A DNA stretch of 64,000 nucleotides from an uncultured Eubacteriales bacterium (GTDB taxonomy: Bacteria; Bacillota_A; Clostridia; Oscillospirales; Oscillospiraceae), in the NCBI GenBank assembly GCA_900319835.1, contig ONPY01000003.1, positions 4,944 to 68,943 of the forward strand, written 5' to 3'. Below are positions 8,191 through 16,298 of this stretch, one piece after another. The position numbers and the translations under genes are program-made. Positions within the stretch are counted from its first letter, which is position 1; every line of letters begins with the position of its first letter. The notes below the pieces were generated by a model. That model had not been told where the DNA came from, did not search any database, and worked only from the letters and a program-made list of their open reading frames with translations.

Positions 8191-9600
8191 ATGATTGACA
8201 GTATCGATGCCGTTGTCAACGCAATCAGCGGCGTTCTGTACAAGCCCTATGTCGTCCCGCTGATCCTGATGCTGGCGGGCATTTATTTTACCATCCGGCT
8301 CGGCCTGGTGCAGGTCCGGCTGTTTGGGGAGTCGATCCGCGTTGTCAAGGAGAAGCCCGTCAACATGGGCGCCATGTCCTCCTTCGGCGCGCTGATGGTC
8401 TCCACGGCCTCCCGCGTCGGCACCGGCAACATCATGGGTGTGTCCACGGCTCTGTGTCTGGGCGGCCCCGGCGCCATCTTCTGGATGTGGATCACCGCCA
8501 TTCTCGGCGGCGCCTCCGCGTTTGTGGAGTCCACCCTGGCGCAGATCTATAAAAAGCGCGATGAAAACGGCGGCAGCTACGGCGGCCCCTCCTACTACAT
8601 GCAGGATGCGCTGGGCCAGCGCTGGCTGGGCGTCATCTTCGCCGTGGTGCTGATCCTCACCTATGTGGTGGGCTACAACATGCTGGCGGCCTACAACACC
8701 CAGAGCACCTTTGAGACCTTCAGCTTCTACAACGGGAACACCGCCACGATCATCGGTGCCATTCTGGCGGTGCTGTTTGCGGTGTGCGTGCTCGGCGGCG
8801 GCAAGCGCCTGAGCAAGGTCACCGGCGTGCTGGTGCCCGTGATGGGCGTGCTGTATGTGCTGGTATCCCTCTATGTGGTCATCACGCATATCTCAAGCTT
8901 TGGCGCCGTCTTCGGCATGATCTTCCGGGGCGCCTTCGACTTCAAGGCCATCTTCGGCGGCTTCTCCGGCTCCTGCATTATGTGGGGCATCAAGCGCGGC
9001 CTGTACTCCAACGAGGCCGGCATGGGCTCCGCCCCCAACGCGGCCGCCGCGGCGGACGTGAGCCACCCGGCCAAGCAGGGCCTGGTACAGATGCTCTCCG
9101 TGTTCATCGACACGCTTTTGATCTGCTCGGCTACCGCCTTCCTGTGCCTGTTCTCCGGCGTGGCCCCCGCGGCGGACAAGGCGGGCGCGGCCTATGTGCA
9201 GGAGTGCACCGGCGCGGCTCTGGGCGGCTTCGGCCCCGTGTTCATCGCGGTGGCGGTCTGCCTCTTCGCCTTCACCACCCTGCTTGGCAACTACTACTAC
9301 ACCGAGGGCTGCCTGCGCTTCATCCTGAAGAAGGAGCCCAGCAAGGCCTTCATGCTGATCTTCCGCCTGTTCGCCTCTGCCCTGGTGTTCCTGGGCGCCG
9401 TGATCTCTGCGGGCCTCGCCTGGGATACGGCGGATCTGCTGCAGGCGCTGATGGTCATCATCAACGTGCCCGTCATCGTGATCCTCGCCAAGCCTGCCGT
9501 CGCCGCCCTGCGCGACTACGAGTGGCAGATCCGCAAGGGAAAGCTGCCTGTCTACCGCGCCGAGGCAAACGGCGTCAAGGGCACCGATTTCTGGAAGTAA
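8191..9600 (+). CDS. sodium:alanine/glycine symporter, AgcS family
   Basis: A 469-residue multi-spanning membrane protein with family signatures 'ASRVGTGNIMGVSTAL', 'GAIFWMWITAILGGASAFVESTLAQIYK' and 'GLYSNEAGMGSAPNAAAAA'. AgcS proteins import alanine, glycine or related small amino acids with sodium. The start at 8191 is set by the AAGGAGAGAGG site; an open frame extends upstream to 8062 but covers the promoter and hairpin. Complete, at the usual length. It is a single-gene unit ended by a strong terminator. Confidence 0.93.
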   Translation: MIDSIDAVVNAISGVLYKPYVVPLILMLAGIYFTIRLGLVQVRLFGESIRVVKEKPVNMGAMSSFGALMVSTASRVGTGNIMGVSTALCLGGPGAIFWMWITAILGGASAFVESTLAQIYKKRDENGGSYGGPSYYMQDALGQRWLGVIFAVVLILTYVVGYNMLAAYNTQSTFETFSFYNGNTATIIGAILAVLFAVCVLGGGKRLSKVTGVLVPVMGVLYVLVSLYVVITHISSFGAVFGMIFRGAFDFKAIFGGFSGSCIMWGIKRGLYSNEAGMGSAPNAAAAADVSHPAKQGLVQMLSVFIDTLLICSATAFLCLFSGVAPAADKAGAAYVQECTGAALGGFGPVFIAVAVCLFAFTTLLGNYYYTEGCLRFILKKEPSKAFMLIFRLFASALVFLGAVISAGLAWDTADLLQALMVIINVPVIVILAKPAVAALRDYEWQIRKGKLPVYRAEANGVKGTDFWK

Positions 9601-9615
9601 TACGAAGTTGACACA

Positions 9616-9648
9616 CAAAAAAACGCTGCCTTTTGGCAGCGTTTTTTC
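9616..9648. terminator. bidirectional intrinsic terminator
   Basis: AACGCTGCC pairs with GGCAGCGTT around a short TTTT loop, with A and T runs on the two sides. It can serve the symporter gene and the convergent B3/4 gene. Confidence 0.85.
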
Positions 9649-9664
9649 ATAGTCTGAGATTACA

Positions 9665-10366
9665 TCAAAGCCCCATCTCCGGATGTTCCCGATCCACAAA
9701 GCCCCGCAGGGTCTCGCAGCCAAAGTGCTCATGCAGCAGCTGCTCCAGCTCGTCGGCCGCGGCCCGGACCTCCTGGTCGTTAAAGCCCGTAAAACCGTCG
9801 ATGGGGAAGAAGACGTCGCTGGTCCCGGCATCAATTTTGCCGAGCTCGCTCTGGCGCCAGGTCCAGCGCCGGGTGCGCACCTGGCTGCCCACGGCGTAGA
9901 CCACCTCGCCCGCCTCCGGCGCCTCCTCCTCATCGGCGCCGAAGGGGAGAAAGCTGTCCCCTGGCCGGGCGAAACGCAGTACAATGTCCTCGTCGGAGAG
10001 CCCGAGATCGTGGGTGCCCATAGGCAGGGTGTGGGCGAGCGAGACGGCGTTGTTCAGATCCACCAGGGGGTTGATGTGCGGCATCCCCTTGCCCTTGGCG
10101 ATGCGGGTGAACAGAGCCTCGATGGAGCACATGTACTTGTTGGGGTTGATGCCGAGGGCGCGGAAGGCCTCACGGTAGGGCTGGATGGTGGGCTCCTCCT
10201 TCACCTTCTTTCCGGCGAAGCGCTGCTCGGCAAGAGCGATGGCCTCGTCCAGCAGCACGGCGACGGCGGCGTTTTCAACGCTGTTGTCCGCACCCTTTGC
10301 CACCACCACGCCGACACACATATCCGGCAGAGTCTCAAACACCTTTTCCTCAACTATAAAACGCAT
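9665..10366 (-). CDS. B3/4 (PheRS beta-like) domain protein
   Basis: A 233-residue protein with the B3/B4 fold found in the beta subunit of phenylalanyl-tRNA synthetase and in many stand-alone proteins. Typical pieces are 'YREAFRALGINPNKYMCSIEALFTRI', 'INPLVDLNNAVSLAHTLPMGTHDL' and 'FFPIDGFTG'. In the synthetase this domain edits mischarged tRNA; stand-alone versions may act on free mischarged tRNA or have other roles. GGGGAGG precedes the ATG at 10366; the frame upstream of that has no ribosome site. Confidence 0.8.
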   Translation of the reverse strand: MRFIVEEKVFETLPDMCVGVVVAKGADNSVENAAVAVLLDEAIALAEQRFAGKKVKEEPTIQPYREAFRALGINPNKYMCSIEALFTRIAKGKGMPHINPLVDLNNAVSLAHTLPMGTHDLGLSDEDIVLRFARPGDSFLPFGADEEEAPEAGEVVYAVGSQVRTRRWTWRQSELGKIDAGTSDVFFPIDGFTGFNDQEVRAAADELEQLLHEHFGCETLRGFVDREHPEMGL

Positions 10367-10493
10367 GATGTTTCCTCCCCGACAGGCAGCGCGGTTTTTC
10401 CCTATTATAAGCACGCCGGCGGGGGCTCCGTCAAGCAAAACTTCCGGCCAGGGCGGGCTGCTTCCCCTATGACAAAGAAACCTACTTTACCTA

Positions 10494-10522
10494 TTGACTT
10501 AATATGTAATGATGACTTATAC
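10494..10522 (+). promoter_or_regulatory. probable promoter of the nitrilase-xdhC-MOSC operon
   Basis: TTGACT and TTATAC are 17 bases apart, 42 bases upstream of the nitrilase ATG. Confidence 0.55.
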
Positions 10523-10564
10523 TGCATTTGAACCCGGATGTCAAGAAGAATGGGAGGCAGGACA

Positions 10565-11362
10565 ATGAAACTTGCGCTGGCGCAGATGCGCATGACGAAC
10601 AACGTGGGGCAGAACCTGGAAAAGACCCTGGCGCTGATCGACAGGGCGGCCGGGGCGGGAGCGGAGCTGATCGTGTTCCCGGAAATCCAGCTGAGCCCTT
10701 TCTTTCCGCAGTATGAAAAGCGGGACGCGTCCCGCTGGGCGCTGACGATGGACAGTCCGGAAATTTGCGCGGTCTGTGAAGCCTGCGCCGAAGCCGGGAT
10801 CTGGGCCTCGCCCAACTTCTATATGGAGGAGGCCGGGCGGCGCTACGACATGAGCCTGCTCGTTGACAACAAGGGGAACATCGTCGGAAAACAGAAGATG
10901 GTACACATCGCCCAGGCGGCGAGCTTCTATGAGCAGGATTACTACACCCCCTCGGAAGAGGGCTTTCAGGTTTTTGACACGCCACTGGGCAAGCTCGGCG
11001 TGGTGGTCTGCTTTGATCGCCACTATCCCGAGAGTGTCCGCACAGAGGCCCTGCTGGGGGCGGAACTGATTCTGATCCCTACGGCCAACACCAAGGCCGA
11101 GCCCTCGGCGCTGTTTCAGTGGGAGGTCAAGATCCAGGCCTTCCAGAACAGCGTGAACATCGCCATGTGCAACCGGGTGGGCCCGGAGGGTGCGATGGAC
11201 TTTTCCGGCGAATCCCTGGTTTCCGACTACAACGGCGAGACCCTGGCCCTCGCCGGGGACGGGGAGGAGCTGCTGCTTTGTGAGGTGGATCTGCCCGGCG
11301 CGAAGAAAACCAGGGAGCAAAAGCCCTATACCTCTCTGCGGCGGCCGGAGCTGTATTGCTGA
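10565..11362 (+). CDS. carbon-nitrogen hydrolase, nitrilase superfamily
   Basis: A 265-residue hydrolase of the Nit/omega-amidase type. The catalytic triad is visible: Glu in 'IVFPEIQLSPFF', Lys in 'VGKQKMVHIAQAASFYEQ' and Cys in 'GVVVCFDRHYPES'. These enzymes hydrolyse amides or carbamoyl compounds through a thioester. The layout is closest to the N-carbamoylputrescine amidase/beta-ureidopropionase group, but the substrate is not assignable. It is the first gene of a three-gene operon with XdhC and MOSC genes, which may point to a nitrogen-heterocycle breakdown route; that is inference. Confidence 0.85.
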   Translation: MKLALAQMRMTNNVGQNLEKTLALIDRAAGAGAELIVFPEIQLSPFFPQYEKRDASRWALTMDSPEICAVCEACAEAGIWASPNFYMEEAGRRYDMSLLVDNKGNIVGKQKMVHIAQAASFYEQDYYTPSEEGFQVFDTPLGKLGVVVCFDRHYPESVRTEALLGAELILIPTANTKAEPSALFQWEVKIQAFQNSVNIAMCNRVGPEGAMDFSGESLVSDYNGETLALAGDGEELLLCEVDLPGAKKTREQKPYTSLRRPELYC

Positions 11363-11371
11363 GGGACCGCC

Positions 11372-12328
11372 ATGAAGAACGAGACAATCGTACGGGAGTT
11401 TGCCCACATCCTGCGGGAGTCGCAGGCGGGCCTCGCCGCAAGCTTGGAGCGGGAGGTGGAGGGGACGCGCTATCTGCGCCGCTTCGTGCCGGAGGATCGG
11501 CTGATCCTGCTGGGCGGCGGCCACATCGCCGTGCCGCTGTGCAAAATGGCGGCCATGCTGGACTTTGCCGTCACGGTGGTGGACGACCGGCCCGCCTTTG
11601 CCAACACTGCGCGTTTCCCGGCGGCGGCCCGGGTGGTCTGTGACAGCTTTGCCTCCGCCGTCGAGAGGCTGGAGATCCGCCCTACGGACTATGTCTGCGT
11701 CATCACCCGCGGCCATCGCTGGGATGGGGACTGCCTGCGGGTAATCCTGCGGGGCGAGAGCCCCTTATACCTCGGCATGATCGGCTCAAAGCGCCGGGTG
11801 ACGGGACTGTTGAAGCTGCTGGAGGAGGAAGGGTATGACAGCGCACGGCTTGCCGCCATCCACACGCCCATCGGCCTGAAGATCGGGGCGGAGACGCCTG
11901 CGGAGATCGCGGTCTCCATCTGCGCCGAGTTGGTGCAGGAGCGCCGGAGCCGGAAAATGGAGACGAATGCGGAGCTTTTGGAGCGCGCGGACACGGACTT
12001 TGCCCTGCTGCGCTTCCTTGCGGAGGACCCGGCCCCCGGCGCGTTGATGACGGTGCTCTCCACACGGGGCTCCACCCCGGTGGAATCCGGAGCCGTCATG
12101 GCTATCGACGACGCGGGCCGGACCTTCGGCACCATCGGCGGCGGCTGCGGCGAGGCGGAGGTTATGCGTACGGCGCGGCGGCTCATCGGAACCGGGCGGC
12201 GGGAACTCGTAGAGGTGGACATGTCCAACGACCTTGCCATGGAAGAGGGCATGGTCTGCGGCGGCAGGATGCTGGTACTGGCGGAGGACGTCAGCGCCCC
12301 GGATGCGAAAGGGGAGGACGAAGCATGA
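11372..12328 (+). CDS. XdhC/CoxI-family molybdenum hydroxylase maturation protein, Rossmann domain first
   Basis: A 318-residue protein. Residues about 40-190 form the XdhC Rossmann domain ('LILLGGGHIAVPLCKMAA', 'YLGMIGSKRRV'). Residues about 210-305 form the XdhC_CoxI domain ('VLSTRGSTPVESGAVM', 'GTIGGGCGEAEV', 'VCGGRMLVLAE'). Classical XdhC has the opposite order. Family members help insert sulfurated molybdenum cofactor into xanthine dehydrogenase-like enzymes. No molybdenum hydroxylase gene is in this window. It starts ten bases after the nitrilase gene and overlaps the MOSC gene by four bases. Confidence 0.85.
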   Translation: MKNETIVREFAHILRESQAGLAASLEREVEGTRYLRRFVPEDRLILLGGGHIAVPLCKMAAMLDFAVTVVDDRPAFANTARFPAAARVVCDSFASAVERLEIRPTDYVCVITRGHRWDGDCLRVILRGESPLYLGMIGSKRRVTGLLKLLEEEGYDSARLAAIHTPIGLKIGAETPAEIAVSICAELVQERRSRKMETNAELLERADTDFALLRFLAEDPAPGALMTVLSTRGSTPVESGAVMAIDDAGRTFGTIGGGCGEAEVMRTARRLIGTGRRELVEVDMSNDLAMEEGMVCGGRMLVLAEDVSAPDAKGEDEA

Positions 12329-12774
12329 GCGAAAACAGCGCGGTGATCTGCGCGGTCTGCATCAGTGAGAAAAAGGGGGAGCAGAAGCACCCCGTGGAGG
12401 AGATCCGGCTCAAACCGGGTCACGGCATCGTGGGGGACGCGCACGCGGGTCCCTGGCACCGGCAGGTGAGTCTGCTCGGCAGGGAGAGCGTGGACTGCCT
12501 GCAGGAGAAGATACCCATCCGGCTTCTGCCCGGGGCCTTTGCGGAGAATATCCTCTGCCAGGGCCTGACGCTGTATCGGCTCCCGGTGGGCACCCGGCTG
12601 AAAATCGGCACGGCGCTCTGCGAGGTGACCCAGATCGGCAAGGAGTGCCATGCCGACTGTGCCATCCGCCGCCAGGCAGGGGATTGCGTCATGCCCCGCG
12701 AGGGCATCTTCGCCGTGGTGCTGGAGGAGGGAACGGCCCGCCCCGGCGATATGGTGGAGGTGCTGGAGACATAA
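12325..12774 (+). CDS. MOSC-domain protein
   Basis: A 149-residue stand-alone MOSC domain with 'GIVGDAHAGPWHRQVSLL' near the N-terminus, 'GAFAENILCQG' in the middle, and 'IGKECHADCAIRRQAGDCVMP' carrying the conserved cysteines. MOSC proteins handle molybdenum cofactor or its sulfur. The ATGA overlap with xdhC shows translational coupling and supports a shared role in molybdoenzyme maturation. Complete and of usual size for the short form. Confidence 0.85.
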   Translation: MSENSAVICAVCISEKKGEQKHPVEEIRLKPGHGIVGDAHAGPWHRQVSLLGRESVDCLQEKIPIRLLPGAFAENILCQGLTLYRLPVGTRLKIGTALCEVTQIGKECHADCAIRRQAGDCVMPREGIFAVVLEEGTARPGDMVEVLET

Positions 12775-12807
12775 AAAAGCAGGGAAACCGGCGGTTTCCC
12801 TGCTTTT
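12773..12807. terminator. bidirectional intrinsic terminator
   Basis: AAAAGCAGGGAAACC pairs with GGTTTCCCTGCTTTT. It separates the MOSC gene from the convergent Rrf2 gene, which ends two bases beyond. Confidence 0.9.
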
Positions 12808-12808
12808 A

Positions 12809-13219
12809 TCATGCCTGCTCCTGCATCAGATTCCGGATTGTGTAGCCGCTCAGGTAGGAGGTGACCACCTGACTGAGTCCCGCCCAGAGGGGAAGTGTTC
12901 GACAGCCGTCCGTCCTGGGGCAGGGCCTGCTGCCTTTCTGCAGACAGGCTACCGGGGCCAGCGTCCCCTCAGTCAGCTCCAGCACGTCCAGCACGCCGAT
13001 CTCCTCCGGCGCCCGGCCCAGGCGGTAGCCGCCTCCCTTCCCGCGCAGCCCGGTGAGGATGCCGCCCCGGACCAGCTCCTTGACGATACTCTCCAGATAC
13101 TTCTCGGAGATGTTCTGACGTTCAGCGATCTCCCGGAGAGTGACACAGCCTTCCTCCCCGTGCTCTGCCAGATCCACCAGCACCCGCAGCGCATAGCGGC
13201 CCCGTGTGGAAATCATCAT
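12809..13219 (-). CDS. Rrf2-family transcriptional regulator, probably iron-sulfur sensing
   Basis: A 136-residue winged-helix protein. It opens with 'MMISTRGRYALRVLVDLAEH' and has the recognition helix 'NISEKYLESIVKELVRGGIL' and wing 'GKGGGYRLGR'. Three cysteines in 'CLQKGSRPCPRTDGC' match the cluster-ligand region of IscR- and CymR-type regulators, so a [2Fe-2S] or redox switch is likely. It has no iscS/iscU neighbour here. It may control the adjacent operons, but no operator is evident. Confidence 0.88.
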   Translation of the reverse strand: MMISTRGRYALRVLVDLAEHGEEGCVTLREIAERQNISEKYLESIVKELVRGGILTGLRGKGGGYRLGRAPEEIGVLDVLELTEGTLAPVACLQKGSRPCPRTDGCRTLPLWAGLSQVVTSYLSGYTIRNLMQEQA

Positions 13220-13351
13220 AAGCGAGTCTCCTTCCGCTGCTTCAAGATATTCCCATTATACCGCAGGACAAGTGGGATTTCAAGCGCGTGCACACCGCGC
13301 TTTCCTCTCTTCTCCATTGCCAAGCGGAAGTCTTTGCGATAAAATAGGCCC

Positions 13352-14524
13352 ATGAAAAGCACCGCTGTGAAAAAACGCGGCCCCGCCGCCATATTCGCTC
13401 TCTGCCCCTGGGCCCATGTGCTGGCGCTGCTGGGGGCGCTCGTCATCGGCGCGCATCTGGTCCTACGCCGGAACACGGCGGTGATGCGTTGGCTCTCCGC
13501 GGGCTTTGTCCAGCCGGTGCATCGCGTCCTCGCAGCACTTACGGCGAAGCTGCCCTTCTCTCTGGCGGAGTTTCTCTATGCCCTCGTGATCGGGGGGACG
13601 CTGGTCTATGTCGTGGCGGAGCTTGTCCGCCTGATGGGCCGTGACGGCCGGGGCAGGCGGCTCTACCGGCTTCTGATGCGCCTTCTGGCGCTGGGACTTG
13701 CGATCTATGCGCTGTTCTGCGCGCTCTGGGGTGTGTACTACTATGGGGACGATTTCGTGGAGAAGAGCGGCCTTGCCATGGAGGAGATTTCTGCGGAGGA
13801 TCTCGAGCTTGTGACGCTGTACTTTGCCGCACAGGTGAATGACTTCGCGCCCCTGGTGCCGCGTGACGGAGAGGGCTGCTGCGCGTCGGACCGGGCGGCG
13901 CTTCTGGCAAGATCCCCTGCGCTGTTTCGCGCCGTGACAGGGGACTTCGCCTGCCTTGCGGGCCCCGAGGTACCGGCCAAGCGGATGTTCTTTTCCCGCA
14001 TCATGTCCATCATCGATTTCACAGGCTTCTTCTGCCCCTTCACCGGGGAGGCCAATGTGAACGCGGATTTCCCCGAGGGACTCTTTGCCGCCACGGTGGC
14101 CCACGAGTTGTCCCACCAGCGCGGGGTGGCCAAGGAGCAGGAGGCAAACTTCGTGGCGGTGCTTGCGTCACTGGCAAGCGGCGATGCGGAGTACAGCTAT
14201 TCCGCCTGCCTGCTTGCCTATGTGCATCTGGGCAATGCTCTCGCGTCTGTGAAGCCCGAGGCCTATCGCATGATCTACGCGGGCCTGGACGAGGGAGCAC
14301 GGGCGGATCTCCGGGCCAGCAGCGAGTACTGGGCGCGCTTTGAAAGCCCGGTGCAGACCGTGACCGACGCGGTATATGAGGGTTTCCTGCAGAGTTACGA
14401 TCAGAAGCTGGGGATGCGCAGCTACGGCGCCTGCGTGGACCTGCTGGTCAACTACTACCGCCCCGCCGCCGCGGCGTATTTTCATATGGAGGCGGTCAGA
14501 GAATCGCATAAATCAACAGCCTGA
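13352..14524 (+). CDS. DUF3810-type membrane protein with HExxH metallopeptidase motif
   Basis: A 390-residue protein. Three hydrophobic segments lie in the first 130 residues (about 20-38, 68-88 and 105-128). A large soluble domain follows with 'AATVAHELSHQRG' and 'KEQEANFVAVL', a zinc-metallopeptidase-like HExxH with a downstream Glu. This arrangement is that of DUF3810 proteins common in clostridia; the target is unknown. The ribosome site is weak. It is the last chromosomal gene before the island. Confidence 0.8.
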   Translation: MKSTAVKKRGPAAIFALCPWAHVLALLGALVIGAHLVLRRNTAVMRWLSAGFVQPVHRVLAALTAKLPFSLAEFLYALVIGGTLVYVVAELVRLMGRDGRGRRLYRLLMRLLALGLAIYALFCALWGVYYYGDDFVEKSGLAMEEISAEDLELVTLYFAAQVNDFAPLVPRDGEGCCASDRAALLARSPALFRAVTGDFACLAGPEVPAKRMFFSRIMSIIDFTGFFCPFTGEANVNADFPEGLFAATVAHELSHQRGVAKEQEANFVAVLASLASGDAEYSYSACLLAYVHLGNALASVKPEAYRMIYAGLDEGARADLRASSEYWARFESPVQTVTDAVYEGFLQSYDQKLGMRSYGACVDLLVNYYRPAAAAYFHMEAVRESHKSTA

Positions 14525-14537
14525 GGCTATCGAAAAG

Positions 14538-14567
14538 AAACGGCCCACCCGAATGGGTGAGCCGTTT
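14538..14567. terminator. intrinsic terminator flanking the island left end
   Basis: AAACGGC-CACCC pairs with GGGTG-GCCGTTT. Before integration it probably ended both the DUF3810 gene and the tRNA-Gln transcript, since the tRNA 3' end would have lain next to it; that is inference. Confidence 0.85.
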
Positions 14568-14571
14568 CCTT

Positions 14572-14594
14572 TGGCAGCGGGAGAAGGATTCGAA
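14572..14594. repeat. attL: 23-bp duplicate of the tRNA-Gln 3' end
   Basis: Identical to 51037-51059, starting tggcagcggg and ending gattcgaa. It covers the CCA, discriminator, acceptor strand and T-arm start of the tRNA. Homology stops sharply on both sides. Confidence 0.9.
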
Positions 14595-14703
14595 GTGAAA
14601 GGCAGATCTGCGTTGAACTCTTTTATCTGCAAAAGCAAGTAAATTATAAAAAACGTCGATTTTCCCAACCTGTCAACAAATAAAAAATGTTTATTTGCGT
14701 TCC

Positions 14704-14726
14704 CGTAAGGGTAGCGGTAAGGGTAC
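14704..14726. repeat. integrase arm-type repeat pair, left end
   Basis: Two copies of GTAAGGGTA, at 14705 and 14717, spaced 12 bases. The same motif is paired at 50930/50941 inside the right end, as expected for arm-binding sites of a Tn916/lambda-type integrase. Confidence 0.65.
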
Positions 14727-14745
14727 AATTACAGGAGGAAAAAAC

Positions 14746-15339
14746 ATGAAAAACACAACGTTTGAAAGCATCGGAGGAACCTACAAAATGACCAATGACT
14801 GTCTGATTCCCGAATTGAGTATAGCAGAAACAGCCCCTCTCGGCAAGTGGGGATTGCTGCGCAAACACTATCTGATGGATAACCACAAAGCGCTTTATTC
14901 CAGCTGGATGCTCACGGGCGAACTGGACAAGCATCTGGCTCAGGTCGAACAGCAAGCCCAGGAACGCTTTGACCAAATCGTGGTTGAACTCTCGGTACAA
15001 CGGGGAATCACAGAAAAACTCAAAGCAGAGGATCAGCTCCGTTGGGTTCAGGAAATGAACGCCGCACGAGCTACTGCCGAGGAAATGGTTCTGGATGAAT
15101 TCATCTACACGCTGGATGAGAAAAAGAAAAATCGAAAGGAAAGCAAACCGCGGTTCAATTCTTTCGATGACCTTCCAACCGTTCTGAATGCGGGCGATTT
15201 AGCCGGTGCACTCAACATATCCAGAGCAACCAGCTATTGCCTGCTTCGCAGCGCCGACTTTCCGACCCTGCAGATCGGACGTCGACTGCTCGTGACACGT
15301 GACAGCTTGCTGGAGTGGATCAAGAAACAGGAAAAGTGA
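14746..15339 (+). CDS. TnpV-like protein fused to an excisionase-like HTH domain
   Basis: A 197-residue two-part protein. Residues 1 to about 122 match transposon-encoded TnpV in layout ('FESIGGTYK', 'HYLMDNHKALYSSWMLTGEL'; compare the stand-alone TnpV at 24018). Residues about 143-197 form a MerR/excisionase-type winged helix ('NISRATSYCLLRSADFPTLQ', then 'IGRRLLVTRDSLLEW') nearly the same as the small excisionase-like protein at 47972. ACAGGAGGAA precedes the ATG. It is the first gene inside the left end. A role in excision or directionality control is inferred. The fusion itself is unusual. Confidence 0.7.
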   Translation: MKNTTFESIGGTYKMTNDCLIPELSIAETAPLGKWGLLRKHYLMDNHKALYSSWMLTGELDKHLAQVEQQAQERFDQIVVELSVQRGITEKLKAEDQLRWVQEMNAARATAEEMVLDEFIYTLDEKKKNRKESKPRFNSFDDLPTVLNAGDLAGALNISRATSYCLLRSADFPTLQIGRRLLVTRDSLLEWIKKQEK

Positions 15340-15370
15340 CCTGAATCCTAGTACATCCAATAAGGAATCG

Positions 15371-15409
15371 GCACCCGGAAACCGTTGATTTCAACGGCCT
15401 TCCGGGTGC
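15371..15409. terminator. long nested hairpin terminator
   Basis: GCACCCGGAA pairs with TTCCGGGTGC, and an inner CCGTTGA pairs with TCAACGG. It sits between the convergent TnpV-fusion gene and the ribbon-helix-helix gene. Confidence 0.8.
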
Positions 15410-15429
15410 TTATTTGTGTAAAGGCGGCA

Positions 15430-15612
15430 TTACTGCAATTCAATCTTTCCGTGCTGCTTTTCGAAGTCCTCGATAGCCTTGCGGATCAGGTAAATCACTT
15501 CGCCGTTTGCCGATCGGCCCTCATACTGAGAGATATAGTGCAGTTTATAGTGAAGCTCACTGTCGATGCGAAGTCCAAGGTGCTTGTCTTTTTCTTTTTT
15601 CAAAGTGTCCAT
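15430..15612 (-). CDS. Arc/CopG-like ribbon-helix-helix protein
   Basis: A 60-residue basic-then-helical protein: 'KHLGLRIDSELHYKLHYISQ' is a ribbon-helix-helix DNA-binding fold of the Arc type. GGAGGGTG precedes its ATG. The divergent intergenic region carries palindromes built on GTACTT/AAGTAC, likely its operators. The role is probably autoregulation and control of the divergent 15726 gene. Confidence 0.7.
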   Translation of the reverse strand: MDTLKKEKDKHLGLRIDSELHYKLHYISQYEGRSANGEVIYLIRKAIEDFEKQHGKIELQ

Positions 15613-15626
15613 TCGGCACCCTCCAT

Positions 15627-15700
15627 GTACTTGATAAAAGATAATTTGAGTTTATTTCAAGTACATGTTAGAATGTGCAAAGTGTACTTATTTTAAGTAC
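15627..15700. promoter_or_regulatory. operator cluster of GTACTT/AAGTAC palindromes
   Basis: GTACTTGA at 15627 faces TTCAAGTAC ending at 15664. A tighter palindrome GTACTT-ATTTT-AAGTAC occupies 15684-15700. They lie between divergent genes, one coding a ribbon-helix-helix repressor. Confidence 0.55.
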
Positions 15701-15725
15701 GCAACATTTGAGGGGAGATGAGGAC

Positions 15726-16040
15726 ATGGAGAGAACTGGCTATGCCTTTTTCGTGGAGAGCCCGCGGATCATCGAGGATCTTCTGGCACCGCACCCTATT
15801 GAACAAGAGATGCAGTATGAAATCGTAAAGACGGTGAAGCTGGCGAAGATCGACTATGAAAACTTCATCACGGACATGATCGCTGACCGGCAGTTCATCG
15901 AGGACAACGCTTCACTCTGCTCCCGAGGTGAAATATGGCGCTGTATACTCGTACAGCAGCGCGGCCGCTCGGACGGCGTTCTTGTAATGCCTATCGACGG
16001 CTGCTATGTCGGCCGGGCAGCATATGTTTGCGATATTTGA
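15726..16040 (+). CDS. small conserved transposon-associated protein (possibly DUF6329)
   Basis: A 104-residue acidic protein, 'MERTGYAFFVESPRIIEDLL' then a helical middle and 'CILVQQRGRSDGVLVMPIDG' at the C-terminal end. I recall the family only as a hypothetical carried on clostridial mobile elements; no function is assigned. GAGGGGAGATGAGG precedes the ATG. It is divergent from the ribbon-helix-helix gene. No catalytic motif is visible. Confidence 0.5.
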   Translation: MERTGYAFFVESPRIIEDLLAPHPIEQEMQYEIVKTVKLAKIDYENFITDMIADRQFIEDNASLCSRGEIWRCILVQQRGRSDGVLVMPIDGCYVGRAAYVCDI

Positions 16041-16212
16041 ACTGTCGAGGTTTTCTCGGCAGTTGCCATGGTCGTCTCCATTTTGGAAACGACCCGTTTG
16101 CTCCATCTGATTTTGATGATCCATTTCCAAATTGGAAACTGTTGCAGCCGCAAGCTTCAAATAATTGTGGCTCAATGTCTGTACTATACGGCATGCTTCA
16201 TCATCAAGCGTA

Positions 16213-16257
16213 AAACAAATGAGATAATTCGGAAAGTCCGAATTATCTCATTTGTTT
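16213..16257. repeat. perfect 21-bp inverted repeat with 3-base loop
   Basis: The arms start AAACAAATGAGATAATTC and are exact complements around AAG. It sits beyond the 3' end of the minus-strand kinase gene. It may be a terminator for either direction, although the tail is interrupted (TTTGTTTGT). Confidence 0.7.
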
Positions 16258-16298
16258 GTAAATGCAGTTCAGTCCAAACAAGCCGTCCAATAGATAAT

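Noticed and set aside
9665..10531. Long plus-strand open frame across 9683-10531
   Set aside because: It is the antisense of the B3/4 gene, which has a ribosome site and family motifs; the plus frame has neither.
15912..16175. 87-codon minus-strand frame opposite the small conserved protein at 15726
   Set aside because: Over half is antisense of that gene; no ribosome site.
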